Assembly: GCA_030407005.1 (NCBI GenBank)
Contig: JAUDYN010000011.1
Span: forward strand, 1,106,501-1,170,500
DNA length: 64,000 bases
From: Desarmillaria ectypa
Lineage: Eukaryota > Basidiomycota > Agaricomycetes > Agaricales > Physalacriaceae
Direction of reading: 5' to 3'
Position 1 is the first letter of the stretch; each line of letters starts with the position of its first letter. Of the stretch, positions 1 to 11,836 are shown piece by piece. A program made the translations under genes and the position numbers. Below the pieces are notes generated by a model. The model did not search any database. It had not been told where the DNA came from and saw nothing but the letters and a program-made list of their open reading frames with translations.

Positions 1-110
1 GCCACGATGTACCTGGTGGTGATGATAATATCGCTGTCGCTGCTGCTCGCCGCTGTTGCACTTGTGACCGTATCTTATTGGAGGGGGGATATGACGAAAG
101 GTGCAGGTGA

Positions 111-773
111 GTGCTAGTTGTGAATGGGAAAGGCGGAGCTGACGGTAGCACGGCAGAAGAGCGATGCCCTGGCCCTGTGCCTGTCATCAAGGCTCAGTCT
201 GCGAGGAGCAAGGAGAGGAGACGACGTGGCAAGGACCCGTTCAAGGGCGTCAAGGGAAAGAAGATGCTAGAGAAGCTTGAGGTGACGGGGAGGAGTGAGT
301 CGAGCTCGAGTCGGGAGGAGCATGATACGCCTGCGTCCTCGACGACTACCTTACCACCCTCGTCTCCGTCAGAGCCTGACGTGGAGCTCTCTCCCGAATC
401 GATACCCGAGAAACCCATCGAGTTTCCCACGCTAAACAACACAACGACGCAGCTACTCGAAGAGGCGTGTCAGCGGGAGGAGCAGGCGCGAGAGTCATTG
501 AAACGGTACGAGGAGATGATGCACTGGGAGCGAGAAGGGTGGAGGCAGCGAGAGGCGGAGATGCAGGCGCAGATTCACCAGTTAATGTACCAGATGCAGG
601 CATATACTGCATTGGTGACGCCAAATATCGGGTCATGGTACCCGCTGGAGAGAGGAAGGAGGAGGAGAAGAGACGACGCTGATGATGATGACGACGACGA
701 CGTGAACGAGTTGCTGGTCGACGCGATTTTGAAGCGGCCAGAGAGAATTATTAGGAAGCGGGCGCCCAAGTAA
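111..773 (+). CDS. Unrecognised acidic/basic coiled-coil protein, 3' part
   Basis: The open frame ends at 773. I do not recognise a family. It begins with a basic stretch (KERRRRGKDPFKG), then a Ser/Thr/Pro-rich low-complexity region, a Glu/Arg/Gln-rich segment that looks like a coiled coil (around residues 110-165), a run of seven Asp (DDADDDDDDD) and a basic tail ending KRAPK. The ATG at 111 is probably not the true start. A GTGAGT donor lies at 107 and a plausible exon with several Cys codons fills 1-106, so the gene most likely enters from beyond the left edge. The basic and acidic blocks would suit a nuclear protein, but that is a guess. Confidence 0.5.
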   Translation: MLVVNGKGGADGSTAEERCPGPVPVIKAQSARSKERRRRGKDPFKGVKGKKMLEKLEVTGRSESSSSREEHDTPASSTTTLPPSSPSEPDVELSPESIPEKPIEFPTLNNTTTQLLEEACQREEQARESLKRYEEMMHWEREGWRQREAEMQAQIHQLMYQMQAYTALVTPNIGSWYPLERGRRRRRDDADDDDDDDVNELLVDAILKRPERIIRKRAPK

Positions 774-819
774 TAATACGATATTCTTTATTTACAAACA
801 CAAATGTATGTACTTTTTG

Positions 820-1544
820 TTATGATGATTCTTTTGCAAGGAGCCGTCTACAAACGAGTGAGCAAAGGAAACGACGATGAGGAGAGAGACTTACTGTCGA
901 GCAGCGAGAATCATCTTTGCCTTGCGCTCCTTCAAACTGGCCTCCCGTTTCTCTGGGCTGTCCTCCCATGTAGCTTTGCCACCAATCTCTGATTCAGGAA
1001 TGGAGGGTTCTGTAGCGAGACGGTCATGGAGATTGTAGCGAGATATGAGTGTTTCTTTTTTTGGAGGGGGTGGTGTCGGTGCCTGTAGTCGGGTCGGGGC
1101 GGGAGCGGGTGACTGGCGGGGGTAGACAGTATAATATTGGGCGGGAGGGGCATCGAGAAAGCCACGTTCGAGGATGTTATTGGTGGTCTGCTCGACGCTG
1201 CCTGTTTTGAGTAGGTCGTACCGGATGTTATCTCTTAAATGCTGACGATGAGCGGGATATTACCCGGGGTTCAATGACCACGTACGGAGGGATATCAGGG
1301 AAAACTGCTGTTACTGCATCCATCTAACACTTATTAGCTGTTGTAACTGCTCAATACGACGACTTACCATTTCCTGGGTGACTTTCTTTGGTCTGAATCC
1401 GAGTGCATCGACAGTTCCCTTGTCTCCTGCTAATCGTCAGCCTATACCATACCAAAGAAACAATAACGTGCCTGAAGTCGTTGCCCAACGAAAGATAAAG
1501 ACAATGACAAGAAACGCGACGGCGACATTGACGACTTCACCCAT
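820..1544 (-). CDS. CUE-domain ER protein, Cue1-like (ERAD Ubc7 recruitment)
   Basis: Five exons (1472-1544, 1368-1426, 1286-1323, 895-1233, 820-847) join to 178 residues. A hydrophobic N-terminal anchor (AFLVIVFIFRW) is followed by DALGFRPKKVT, then a CUE ubiquitin-binding domain with the FPDIP motif and the DNIRYDLLKTGS..TTNNILERGFL helix. A Pro-rich linker and a charged C-terminal helix (KERKAKMILAARQRLLAKES) follow. Proteins of this layout sit in the ER membrane and recruit and activate the E2 enzyme Ubc7 for ER-associated degradation. The first intron has a GC donor (GCACGT). The last 28-base exon is placed from a GTAAGT donor and a TTTGTAG acceptor; without it the protein would stop two codons earlier at 891. 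The family call is from memory of motifs. Confidence 0.8.
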
Positions 1545-1638
1545 TGTTGTTGGTGGTAGTGGTACAGATAGCGGTGTATTACGTGAGGAGTGATTCTAGA
1601 AATAAATATTACTACTTTTTTTTAATATTTTTATATTT

Positions 1639-2685
1639 TTACTGGGAGAATCGTAGGATACCCTCGTATATCGAGTACATCACTGCAGCATTCGGCACTA
1701 CTCGCAGCAGATGGGCACTCAGTCCACCGTATAATGATGCTGCTCCTTCTTCTTTGATAACTAGTTTCAGTGTTTGCAAAAGACCGCTGTACTTGACTTG
1801 TCCGTTGACCTTTGGTTGTCGTAGTCGTGTTCGAATAACCTGGAAATAGTGAGAAGAGTATCTGAGAATTACTGGAACATACCTCGTGAGGATAAGTGAT
1901 AAGACTGGCCACACATTTTGCTGTTCCTGCACTGCCTAGCATACCTAGCCATTCTAGCAGGCCACCCTTGCCTTGTGTACTTGCACTCATCTTCTTTAAG
2001 CGTTCATAAAGAACCCACTGAATCGTTCCTTCTGTTACACCAAGATAACTCGCACTGAGCCCCTTGTAAAAGCCTCGCACCCCTTCGTCCCGGAAAATAT
2101 GTCGGATCATCTCCCAGCTCCCGCCCTTGCCCTGCACAAGCTGCAACCGCGTCTTTACCACCCATATTGGATTCGTCGCTGTACCCGTCACAATACCCGC
2201 CACCGCAGCCGCACACAGATGCACATACGAGTTCTCCCGCCCTTCGTTGAACGTTCGCGCGATCACCTCTTTACCGTTGCCGTACGTGAAAAAGTTGATA
2301 GACCGGGCGGGGATGATCCCTACTAGAGATGGGCCCAATCCTTTGAATAGGGCTTGGGGTGATTCGGTGCGGTAGATGTCGCGCAGGATGTGCCCCGTTT
2401 CGACAAAGTTCCAAAGTAGCCCTCCAGGTTTCGGTGCAGAGGCGACAAGGACACCGCCGCTCCCAACGCTTGCCGTCGCATTTACACGATACAGGTCTGA
2501 TTGTAGTCGGGTCTTGACAACGTCGAATGGGCTCGTTACAATTGCACCGCACATCCCTCCAAGACTGAAACATCCATCACTCACAGAATTTTGAGCATCA
2601 AAAGAAAGACTCACCCCCCAGCAACAAAATGCAGCCATGAATGCGCCGGGAGCACAGATTTGCTCGACGACGCCTGCTGCGACAT
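1639..2685 (-). CDS. rim2: Mitochondrial pyrimidine nucleotide carrier, Rim2/SLC25A33-36 type
   Basis: Exons 2615-2685, 1883-2564 and 1639-1839 give 317 residues, the normal length for a mitochondrial carrier. All three carrier repeats carry the signature: SPFDVVKTRLQ after HFVAGGLGG, TNPIWVVKTRLQ, and YPHEVIRTRLRQ. The YPHEV form of the third repeat, with the SPFD first repeat, is typical of Rim2/SLC25A33-36 carriers, which import (deoxy)pyrimidine nucleotides through the inner membrane for mitochondrial DNA and RNA synthesis. The start ATG at 2685 gives MSQQASSSKSVLPAHSW and is the only frame that splices into HFVAGGLGG. The long unspliced open frame running to 2812 is an artefact of reading through the first intron. 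NAD carriers (Ndt) are the nearest alternative. Confidence 0.88.
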
Positions 2686-2815
2686 GAGAGTTTAAACGCG
2701 ACCGTTTAACCTTTTTTTTTTCGTATGCACGTGTATCGTAATCCGGCCCGGGATGTGACAGGGGGTTCATAATTATATCGTGTACAATAAAATATAGGAG
2801 ATGGAGATACAATGT

Positions 2816-5615
2816 CTACTCAATCACCTCGAATCGACTCCGCTTGCCTTCCCGTCCATCATCATCATCTTCCAAAGACCGTTTCTCCCCCACAAACGTC
2901 TCCCCGTTAACAATATTCTGCAGTATCATATTGTACTGCTCGTCCGTGAGACCCATACCCGCCAGTGGATTCACCCGCCCTTCATTGTCCACCTCCCCGT
3001 TCCCGTTCCCGTTCCCGCTCCCGCTCCCCATGTACGGCCCCATGTCCCCTTGACCCAGCGGTCGTGATACCCTCGCGCTCGCCATCTCCTGGATCACCTT
3101 GAGGTGCATCAGGTGCTTCTCCAGCATACCCAGCAAGCCCTCTTTTGTAAACGGCTTCGGCAGAATGTCATTCATCCCCGACGAATAGTATGTCATGATT
3201 TCGTTTGGCTTCGAGTTGCTCGTCATGCTGATGATCGGTGTCATATGGTCGAATTTCCGGATAAGCGACGTTGCAGACACGCCGTCCAGTTTCGGCATGA
3301 CAATGTCCTGGGGAGGCGTAAGCTAGACGTAAGGGAAACACAACGGCGAAACGCGTACCATCAATACCAAGTCGTACTTTTCCAGATTCATTTTGTTCAC
3401 AGCTCCGACACCGTCCACGGCAACGTCGATCGTGCACCCAAACACTTGTAGAAACTTGCTACTCAGTTTCCGGCTCACGGCGTCATCGTCGACGAGTAGG
3501 ACTCGCGGTGGTACTGCCCACCCAGGGACGTACGTACTCCGACGTACCCGCAGTCGTTGTTGCGACGACGACGAGGCAGGTTGTAGCGTCTGCTGGGACG
3601 TGCTTGCCTGTGGCTGTTGTTGTTGCTGCTGCTGGGTATCCCACATCGTCGGGTCATATGTCCAATTCCCATTCGCGTCGTCCACCGCGCTCTTTGGCAT
3701 GAGGTGTCCAACAGTATACACCTGCAGGCCCTCGTGCCCCGCAGTAGCCACCTGATTAGCTGGATCGCCCCCGCCAAGCTGGCTCATGTCGCTCTCTTCG
3801 GGCCAGGCAAATGACGGTGGGGTGCCCTCCGGTGAGGTGAGGGTCCCTGTCGACGACGTGGGCATGACCATTTCCTCTTGCGGTTGCGGAGGCGGAGGTA
3901 GAGGTGGTATATGGGGCGGCGCGCTCCCCATACGCAGCCGTTGCAGCTCTTCGATACGTTGTAGGGCATCCACCCGCGATGTAATCTTCTCCCCTGATAT
4001 TGACGGAACAGGGGGTGCGCCTTTGATAGACCCGTCAGGGTTGATGAGCCCTGCATTGGCGGCGGCAGTCCATATCCGTGAAGACGGCCGGTCGTCAAAA
4101 GAGGAAGACGACGTTTGCTGGGAAAATTCCATTTGCCGCCGGGAAATTTCGTTCATTTGCATAAGGGACGCGCGCGCGACGTCGCTATCTGGGTTCATCA
4201 TTCGGAGTGTTTCGTGTTGCGGTAGGAACGGATTCGGATTTGAGGAAGATGGGTCGGAAGGCGATTGTAGCATCGCTTGTTGTTGAGACGAGGATGCGCG
4301 TTTCGACTTGCCTGAGTAATTTTATAGAAGATTTTGTATTGATGAAGTTGAAGGTATTATAGAAAAGAAAACACGTAGTCAGTACACAGGTAGATTTTGA
4401 TACAGAGTGACAAAATGGAGAGGGAGTGGGGGTCAAAATGACGGCGGATATATCGTATAATAAAATATAAAAGAAGAGGAAGAAGAAGAAATGAGCGCGT
4501 CGTTCGCTCATCCATAATTGTTTTCTGGATATGACGAATGAGAAATATGGACGGGACGACAACACATGAACCAGCGGCGGAGGGACGGGACGGGGGACAA
4601 GTAATCATTCAGCGACACTCACCATTCTCGACTTGCAAAAAATATTGAATCAGATTTTGCATCAGCCCGTCCTGTTGCGCCATATTCCGCTGGAACCCAA
4701 CCATTTCCACGAGCACATCGTGATAATTCCGCTCTAGATTTCGCACATGCGCCGACATCTCTTCCTGCGCTTGTGTGAGGCGCTCTATCTGTGCCTGCAG
4801 GTAGTCGGTCTGCGATGCCGACGGAGAGGCGAGTGAAGGTGGTAGAGGCCGTGAAGATGTTGGTTGTGGAGCGGGAAGTGATTTCCGCGACGTGGGGACC
4901 TTGCGCTTGATATTTTCGAGGGCATCACGCCGGTCAGCATGAAAGTCTGGATGCCGGAACGTCCAGCTCTAACCGATAATTAATAAAATCAAAAGAAAGA
5001 AATATAGATATTGAACACACATGTTCGCCGAATTGGTTATCATCCGTGTTCTTGACTTTGTGAAAGTCGTATTTGTTCAGTTGGCGCACAAACGAGGCGA
5101 AATTCGAGTGCTTGAACATGCGTGGTAAAATTGATTTTGTGAATTCGTTCATGTCCTGGGTGTTTTGTTCAGTATAGGTTGGGTGGCGAGGGGGGAGGTG
5201 AGACGAGTTACCTTGACCACGAAACAGTCACCTTGAGGTCCCCATGAAACGACGTGCTGGAAGGATTGATCTTCTAACATCCTACCCTGGGGTCAACAAC
5301 GATAAAGACGAGGAAGAAAGCGACGCACTTGTAGAGCTTTTTCACAAAATCACTTGTTGAGGGCATTCCATCTTCGACACCGCCCTCCTGCTTCGGCTGC
5401 TGGGTTTGCATTACTGGTTTGATATCCTGCTGGTGGTGTATATCATCCCTTGAGCTGGATGTACGCTGTTGCCAGTATTCCTGCTGCTGGTACTGCTGAG
5501 CCTGCTGTGAGTACTCGTGCTGTGGTGACTGGTACTGCTGAGGCTGAGAGCGAAATGAAGGGAGATTAATGTTGAGAGGCGGGAAGAGCTGTCTAGATTG
5601 CGACGAGTCGTCCAT
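2816..5615 (-). CDS. skn7: Skn7/Prr1-type response regulator with HSF DNA-binding domain
   Basis: Six exons (5329-5615, 5212-5281, 5021-5155, 4623-4968, 3359-4311, 2816-3307) give 760 residues. A Gln-rich N-terminus leads into an HSF-type DNA-binding domain ([40 protein letters not shown]). A coiled coil follows ([20 protein letters not shown]), then a long linker with poly-Gln, and a receiver domain with the acidic pair in VLLVDDD, a predicted phospho-Asp at YDLVLMD (split by the last intron), T/S in MTSN and the conserved Lys in LPKPF. This architecture is Skn7/Prr1, a nuclear target of the Sln1-Ypd1 phosphorelay that acts in oxidative, osmotic and cell-wall stress. The C-terminus carries a [11 protein letters not shown] repeat from a hexanucleotide tract. 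The 311-base intron at 4312-4622 is long for this window. Confidence 0.93.
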
Positions 5616-7490
5616 GTATAATAAGCGGACGGAGATGCTAGCTCTGATGGTCAGAGCAGGGCCCTGGTTATGTATTTGTGCCCGTGTCTTTCCTGATCAA
5701 ATTCACATCACATCATTTGCTGCCTTGCCTTTTCTGTAAATTTCTTTCCTTTTCCTTTCCTTCTTTTGCACTCAACTTGTATTTTCAGAACTCTTGTTTA
5801 TATTTCTGTACTTGACATTTACACCGTTCTGGGTTTATATCTACTCTGTACGGAGCAGTAAGTATATTGAACCCCACCGTTGTCTAGACCCATAGTCTTC
5901 TGAGGCGGTCTAGATGCAACGTGGCCGAGACAGGTCTAGGCCTTTGTTCCGGGATATACCGGCTTCGAAGGTCTAGACCTTGCCTCTTTTTAGACCTGTG
6001 CTTTCGTAGCGTTTCTTTTCTCTCCGGCTTATTCTGCCCTTTCGTTTTCATTTCACGGGCCTTGAGCGAAAAAAAAAATAGGAACGTGTGTCAGTTTGGC
6101 ACTTACACAACCACCTTTTCATTTTCGTCCGTTTCACCATCTTTTCATTTTCACTGCCTCACTGACGCATACTTTCTAGCACCAATGGACAAGAAAACTG
6201 GATCCGAATCAACTACCGTGCCGTGAATCGTCAAGTACCCTTGAATTCTAGAAACTACTAACACTTTATACCTTGGAAAAAATTGGGACATTGACTATAT
6301 ACCTCCGAGCCGTGGTCACCGCTCCTACTCCCCGCGAGTCTAGACCTCTTCCTCCTCATTCAATATTGTCCTTCCATCCGACCAGGCACTCTGAGTCTGG
6401 GCCGTCCATCCCCTGGGGACACACAATGCTCATCTCCTCTCCTGGACACTCTCAGGGTTGCGGTAATCAATTGACATTTCCCGTCGCCTTCTATTTGTCG
6501 CGTTCCGACACGTTGCTCATCCTCCGAACTCATCGTCGCTACTTGTGACTACCAACACAAAAGCTTCGCCGATCGCGGATCGTTCCATCGTATTTTATGA
6601 CGCATCATCCCACTTCCTGCTGTAGGTTGCACCCACTTCTTATCGATGAATAGACGATACTATTTTGCTTCCGCCGTGTGACAAATTGCGGCGCGCATAA
6701 TTCTTTATCTTAGATTAACGTGAATGGGAGATACAGCCTCGAGTGTCGTAAATTCAACTTCCGTCTTCGGGACGACCCCTTATAGTTCTATCTGGGCCGC
6801 GATATTCAACAGTCACAATGATTTCACTTCCAAACTTGGACATTTATCATTGACGAGGCACCTCAGCGGCTTGGGTTTTGGGCTTCAGGGAGCGGCGTCT
6901 ATCACTACTCGCCGAAAATCAAGGGATCGCTGCATATAGCGGCTGTCTGCGGGGTTTGGATTCACCCACGGACACAGCGTGTCTTCGTCGCAGTGCGCAA
7001 CGTCGGAAAAGTCCCTTTGGAGCCTCACCCCGGTTTCCTTTCCAGGCTTCATTCACGCGTCTCCGTTTCTCTTCGCCGGTGAGTGCGTTCCATTGATGAT
7101 TTCTGATCCCTCAAGGCAAACTTGGTGTAGTAATTGTCGTGTTGAGCTTATCGACGCAATGTGCCGGCGGAGATAATGTCGGTCGTACGATTGGCGTTCC
7201 CGATGGAGCTGGCGAAGGCGTTTGCCTTCCATTTGTTGCCGTGGTGAGCATTCTTTGATACCGAAGTTAATGTACGACGATCAATCGCCAAAGGTTTGGA
7301 GGTCTTCCTCTGCTGCACGTCGCACGCTCGCCACTTGGTTAATATTGTAGTACATATCTATTCAATTTTACATAATGTCGTTGATCTTGGGGTTGGGAAT
7401 CTGTTATGGTTAGAGGGAATTCTACGAGAGATAAGTAGCCGGGATGGATACCAATGTACTTTGCAGAATTAAAGGATAGGTTCAACTTTA
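5616..7490. other. Gene-poor interval between skn7 and the repeat block
   Basis: No convincing coding region is seen. The upstream flank of skn7 (about 5690-5830) is pyrimidine-rich on the plus strand. The palindrome GTCTAGAC occurs at 5882, 5971 and 6338, with near copies at 5908 and 5933. Several open frames of 60-100 codons lack recognisable domains or splice context. CpG frequency is normal here and drops sharply after about 7493, so this stretch lies outside the decayed repeat block. Confidence 0.5.
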
Positions 7491-7493
7491 CCT

Positions 7494-10400
7494 CGAAAGA
7501 TTAAGCTGATTACTTGTGTAGGTTCAACAAGCACTCAAGATCACTTTATTAGTAATGCATAGAATACAAGTAGTAATTGTGTTACTCTTAGTCATACATA
7601 AGATTCCTCTATATATATTTAAGAACATAGTTACTAGAATATCTCAACAATGATAAACCTAATAGACTCCTGTAGATGGTAAACATAAAACCTAAAATGA
7701 CTGAGATCAATCAAACATGGAATCCAAAGGCTGATTCTAGCAAGTCTAGTTGTGCATCTTCATGCAGTGATCTAATGCTTCTCAGAAGTGTAGTGAACTT
7801 TTGCTACTGAGAAATAAGACTCTGCTAGCTGCACAGAGGCCTGAGATAATACATGGACTTTTCTAGCTAGGAAGTAAGATATAATATGAGAAGGATACTA
7901 AGAGGAGGCTGCCTAGGTATAGTCTGAAACTTGTATGTTAACCTAGTGACAGTGATAGCCCTACAACTCTAGTGTTAGCAACTGATTTGACAAATAAGAT
8001 CAAACACTTAGGCTGCTTTATATTTGGGCAGTCACTTATAGTGTCATTATTAATCTGTATGAGTACAGTAACTAATGTCTTAGTTGATTGAAGGAGGAGA
8101 ATTGAATAATAAAGTCAGAAGATACTTTAAAAAGGAGTATAGGATTAAACTTTAGTCAAAAGCTGAGGCTTAAGGCCATGGCTTCACCTACTTATATACA
8201 AAATGGTTTATGCTAATAATAAATACTGAATCAGAATCTAATATATACTACATGTGGTTTTCATGCCTAAAACTCTAAGATCATCAGAGTCTACATTATC
8301 ACAGCTAAACAGCTCTGGTTGATTTGATTCTGGTGTATTGACCAGACCAAATGGAAGTACCAAACCTTACCTTTAGGCATTTCAGCTATCATGTGTAAAG
8401 ATCCTGGTCAGAAATGTGGAGGAGTCATGAATAGGACATGGATTGAGTTGATGTATATATTGTAGTGAGTCATCTCATATAACTGTGTATAAGTTGTAAT
8501 AAAGTAAGTGATCTGTGTGCTTAGATAGTGCTGGTTTGTGATGAAATTGAGGGAAAATTGTAATACTTATCTTCTTGTGAAGTTCATTCCACTGTTTTTG
8601 TATCTTCACCTAAAAATATTGCAAGTTTTTGCTGAACAGCATTCATTCTCTTAAAGCATTGATGATAGTTTGGATCTATATAAGTAATTGCAAGGTTCTT
8701 TACTCATAGTCTAGGTTCTATCATTCCACTAGTCTCCAACCAATAATGGTATAACATGCTAATATGCTACTATTATAGTTATGACTTCTGGACTGCAGTT
8801 TTTTTTTTTTTAGAAAAGATATATTTATCTTTACTATTCTTTTGATTGCTATTTTAGTATGGCTTTTCTGATAATTGTGAGACAATTGGTTTGCTGATGA
8901 TGGATGTTTCTGCATCTAAAACATCTATCTGAGTTATATCAGATTTGTTGCTTTTTAATGGCTATTCTAATAGTGTAGATAAAATAGCCAAAGGAGCTTC
9001 TATAGTAGTGATATTAGGACCTCAGGCTTTTGAGGTCCAAAGCTTTCCTGTAGGAGTGTCAGATTCTGAGGACTGGTCTGCATCTAAGATAGGTATTCTG
9101 TTGATATGCTATCTATGCATTCACACCTAGATTCTGTGATTATCATTGCATGTCTATTCTATATTAGTAATACTTAGAGAATTATAGCTGAGACTTCAAG
9201 CTGATAGTTAAGATAGTAAACAACTAGTGAAGCTAGGACTTGGTGGGTCAAATCTACCAGTCAGCAAGACTAGTAACTCAAATATTAGCAAGACTAAGTG
9301 AAATTTTCCACTCATGTAACTGACAGTGAATGTATAAAGCATACTGAACCTATATGCAAGACACTGATATTGTTATCTATTAGTCTTTGATGTGAATATT
9401 CTCAACCTGATCTTTATCAAACAAGTAGTCCTTTTTTTGAGCCTATGTTGGTTTGGGTGGATGATAACTTTTATATACTCTGAATATCATCACATCCATA
9501 AAGACCATAATACAAAGAAAGTACAAGCTTTTGAAAGAGCATATACAGCAAAAGTAGACACCTTAGTACTATACAATATATAGAGCCACTCTTATACTAG
9601 TCTCAAATGTGTCTCTCAATAATCAGATCATAATATATTTGCAGGTTGATTCTACTTATAGATAGGTACAAGCAAGCAGATAGAATAGGGAATATGATAA
9701 AGAAGGAGATAAGAGTATAGCAGATAAGAATCTGCAAGTGGGTCACAATTTATATAATCCTGATCTTGATGAATTAGAGTATTCTTGATTTAACATACAT
9801 CATATCCTATAGATATAGTAATCTTGGCCAGTCCTTTAAATAGTCTTAAAATTTTCTGAGCAAGTTTATAAGCATCTACATCAGAAGGAGCCCATACTCA
9901 TGAGTGAAGCCACTTGACATGGTTGTAAGATAATAGCAGATTATTAATATAGATTCTACACATTGGTAGCATAGAATTAAATGTTTCAGATATGCTCTTC
10001 ACTAAGTATAATACAGATATTTCATCTCAGTGAGACATATATCATTGGATAGAGTCAATTATAAACATTTATGGAGTGCCCAAGATATGTTCATATATAT
10101 ATTATAAGACTGGCAAATTCTCTAATGAGAGAATTACAGTTTGCTTTTATAAGATTCTTTGTATACAATAAGTATATGAGGAGATGCAAGAACCACCTGC
10201 TTCAGATTAGTAAGAATCTGCTTCTGACAGCAGAGAAGAGTGAAAGAGTGAGACTCAACATTCTTTCAAGAGATTTTGAGTTTTGAGAGCAATTTCTGAG
10301 TGATAGCAATGAGCTTCTATGCTGTCTGCTAGTGATCCTAGGTGTGAGCTTTCACTGGCAGACAGCTATCCATTCTGCTCTGGTGGAAAGATAGGTTATT

Positions 10401-11476
10401 GATGGCAGATGGTAGTGTAAATAGCAGTTTATTATCCCCTGACCTTCATTTCCTTTATTTCTAGTGGATCCTAGTCCTGTATTCCTATTAACTGAGCAGG
10501 TGAATGTTGTTAGTCTTATAGCTTAGCAGAAGCCAAAATTTAGTGCATATGTATATGTGGTGCAGCACAACATATAGTGGGTGTATATGTATTCATGTAT
10601 AGATAGCCTAGAATAGGGATTCAGCCACACCTAAATAGTCAGAACATGCAGAATCCCATCCCAAACTATTACCAAAGTTTATAAAACTAGCCTAAACTAT
10701 AAAAGAACACTAGAATACCAGAGTCAAGAATAATGATGAAGATAATATGTGAAGTATTTTATGTCCTGTGAATAGTAAAATTATAGTCATGAGGTGAGAA
10801 TAGACACAAAGTATATAACTATCAAAAATATTCCAGAAAAGCAAAATGTTAGACAGAGTTAAACAACCAGCAATAAATCTGCTTCTGTAAATATTCTGCT
10901 TTCATTATATATGTGACTTGGGATCTTATAAAGTTGGTAACCTCCTTAAAGACAGAGCCTGTATTTTTTTGCTCCTTTTACTACTCTATTCTCTAAACTA
11001 TGTTTATCTTCTAAGAGATTTCTACATCTTCATTCAAACCAACTGAGGATATGCTAATCATATGAACAGCTACTCATATGTCTGCCACCTATGGTATACT
11101 GAAAGTGATCATATTTTATAAAGTAGATGGATGATTCACCCATATAAAGTGGGTCACAAAAGTGGTCTGGTTCTATATAAAAGTTTTTTCTTCCACTTCC
11201 TTCCAATATCCATTGAATCCAATTATAAGACAAGATACATCACCTCTTGAGAATCACAGAAGTATAATATCAGATTCTCCACAACTAGTAGACAAGCATT
11301 ATGTATAGACTGTGCCTGCTTCTTACCTATAGTGGCATCACAAGCCTCTAACACTTTATAAGGCAGAGCCATTGGTTTTGCAAGAAACTATTTGAAATGA
11401 TTACTATCAATAAGTCTTTCTCTTTCTTTTATATCACTTTTCACACTTTTTATAAGAGTAAAAAGGTTTAGCAGAC
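7494..11476. repeat. CpG-free decayed retroelement sequence
   Basis: AT-rich, with stops in all frames and no CpG dinucleotide that I can find by eye. Faint similarities to the better-preserved elements downstream are visible. The segment from 7973 (TGTTAG..., then GGCTGCTTTATATTTGGGCA) resembles a reverse-oriented LTR end like the one at 15939. The segment around 9000-9080 (ACCTCAGGCTTTTGAGGTCC) resembles the post-gag linker at 20755-20790. I see no intact gene. I read it as old Ty3/Gypsy debris saturated with CpG decay. Confidence 0.6.
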
Positions 11477-11836
11477 TTGCTCTTATTCTATGATAAGATG
11501 GAGAGTGAGAAGGAATCAGACAAGAAAGATAAAGTAGTTGATGGCAGAGAGAATTCTACCAAAGTGGCTGAAGAAAATGATGAGGCAGACAATAAGTATG
11601 AGAATGAGGAAAAAACTCCTGAGGAGCATAGAAAAGAGAAAGTGCAGGCACTATCTGCTGGTAGCAGCCCTATGGACATTAATGATAGCAAAGGGGATAC
11701 CCCCACCATGCAGATACCAAAGTGGCCTCGAGCAGCTATCACACCTAGTAAGTTTATTTTCTCTTAACTTCTCTCTTCATTCTAACTGCACTTTAGACAA
11801 AGAATATACTAAGACTGGTTAGCCATTATCCATCCA
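11477..11836 (+). CDS. Short acidic spliced ORF inside the repeat block
   Basis: An open frame of 96 codons starts at 11477, with a second ATG at 11498. It encodes a Glu/Lys-rich protein (MESEKESDKKDKVV..., TPEEHRKEKVQALSAG, PMDINDSKGD). A good intron signal (GTAAGT donor at 11749, CTAAC branch, TTTAG acceptor) would replace the last residues by NKEYTKTG and a stop. No family recognised. It may be the gag start of the element whose pol lies at 13150-14600, or a chance survivor. The only CpG in about 8 kb (11729) lies inside it. Confidence 0.25.

Noticed and set aside
1631..2812. A 393-codon minus-strand open frame over the carrier gene
   Set aside because: It reads through two introns in a mixed frame; the carrier motif HFVAGGLGG only appears after splicing from the ATG at 2685 and the frame loses YPHEVIRTRLRQ.
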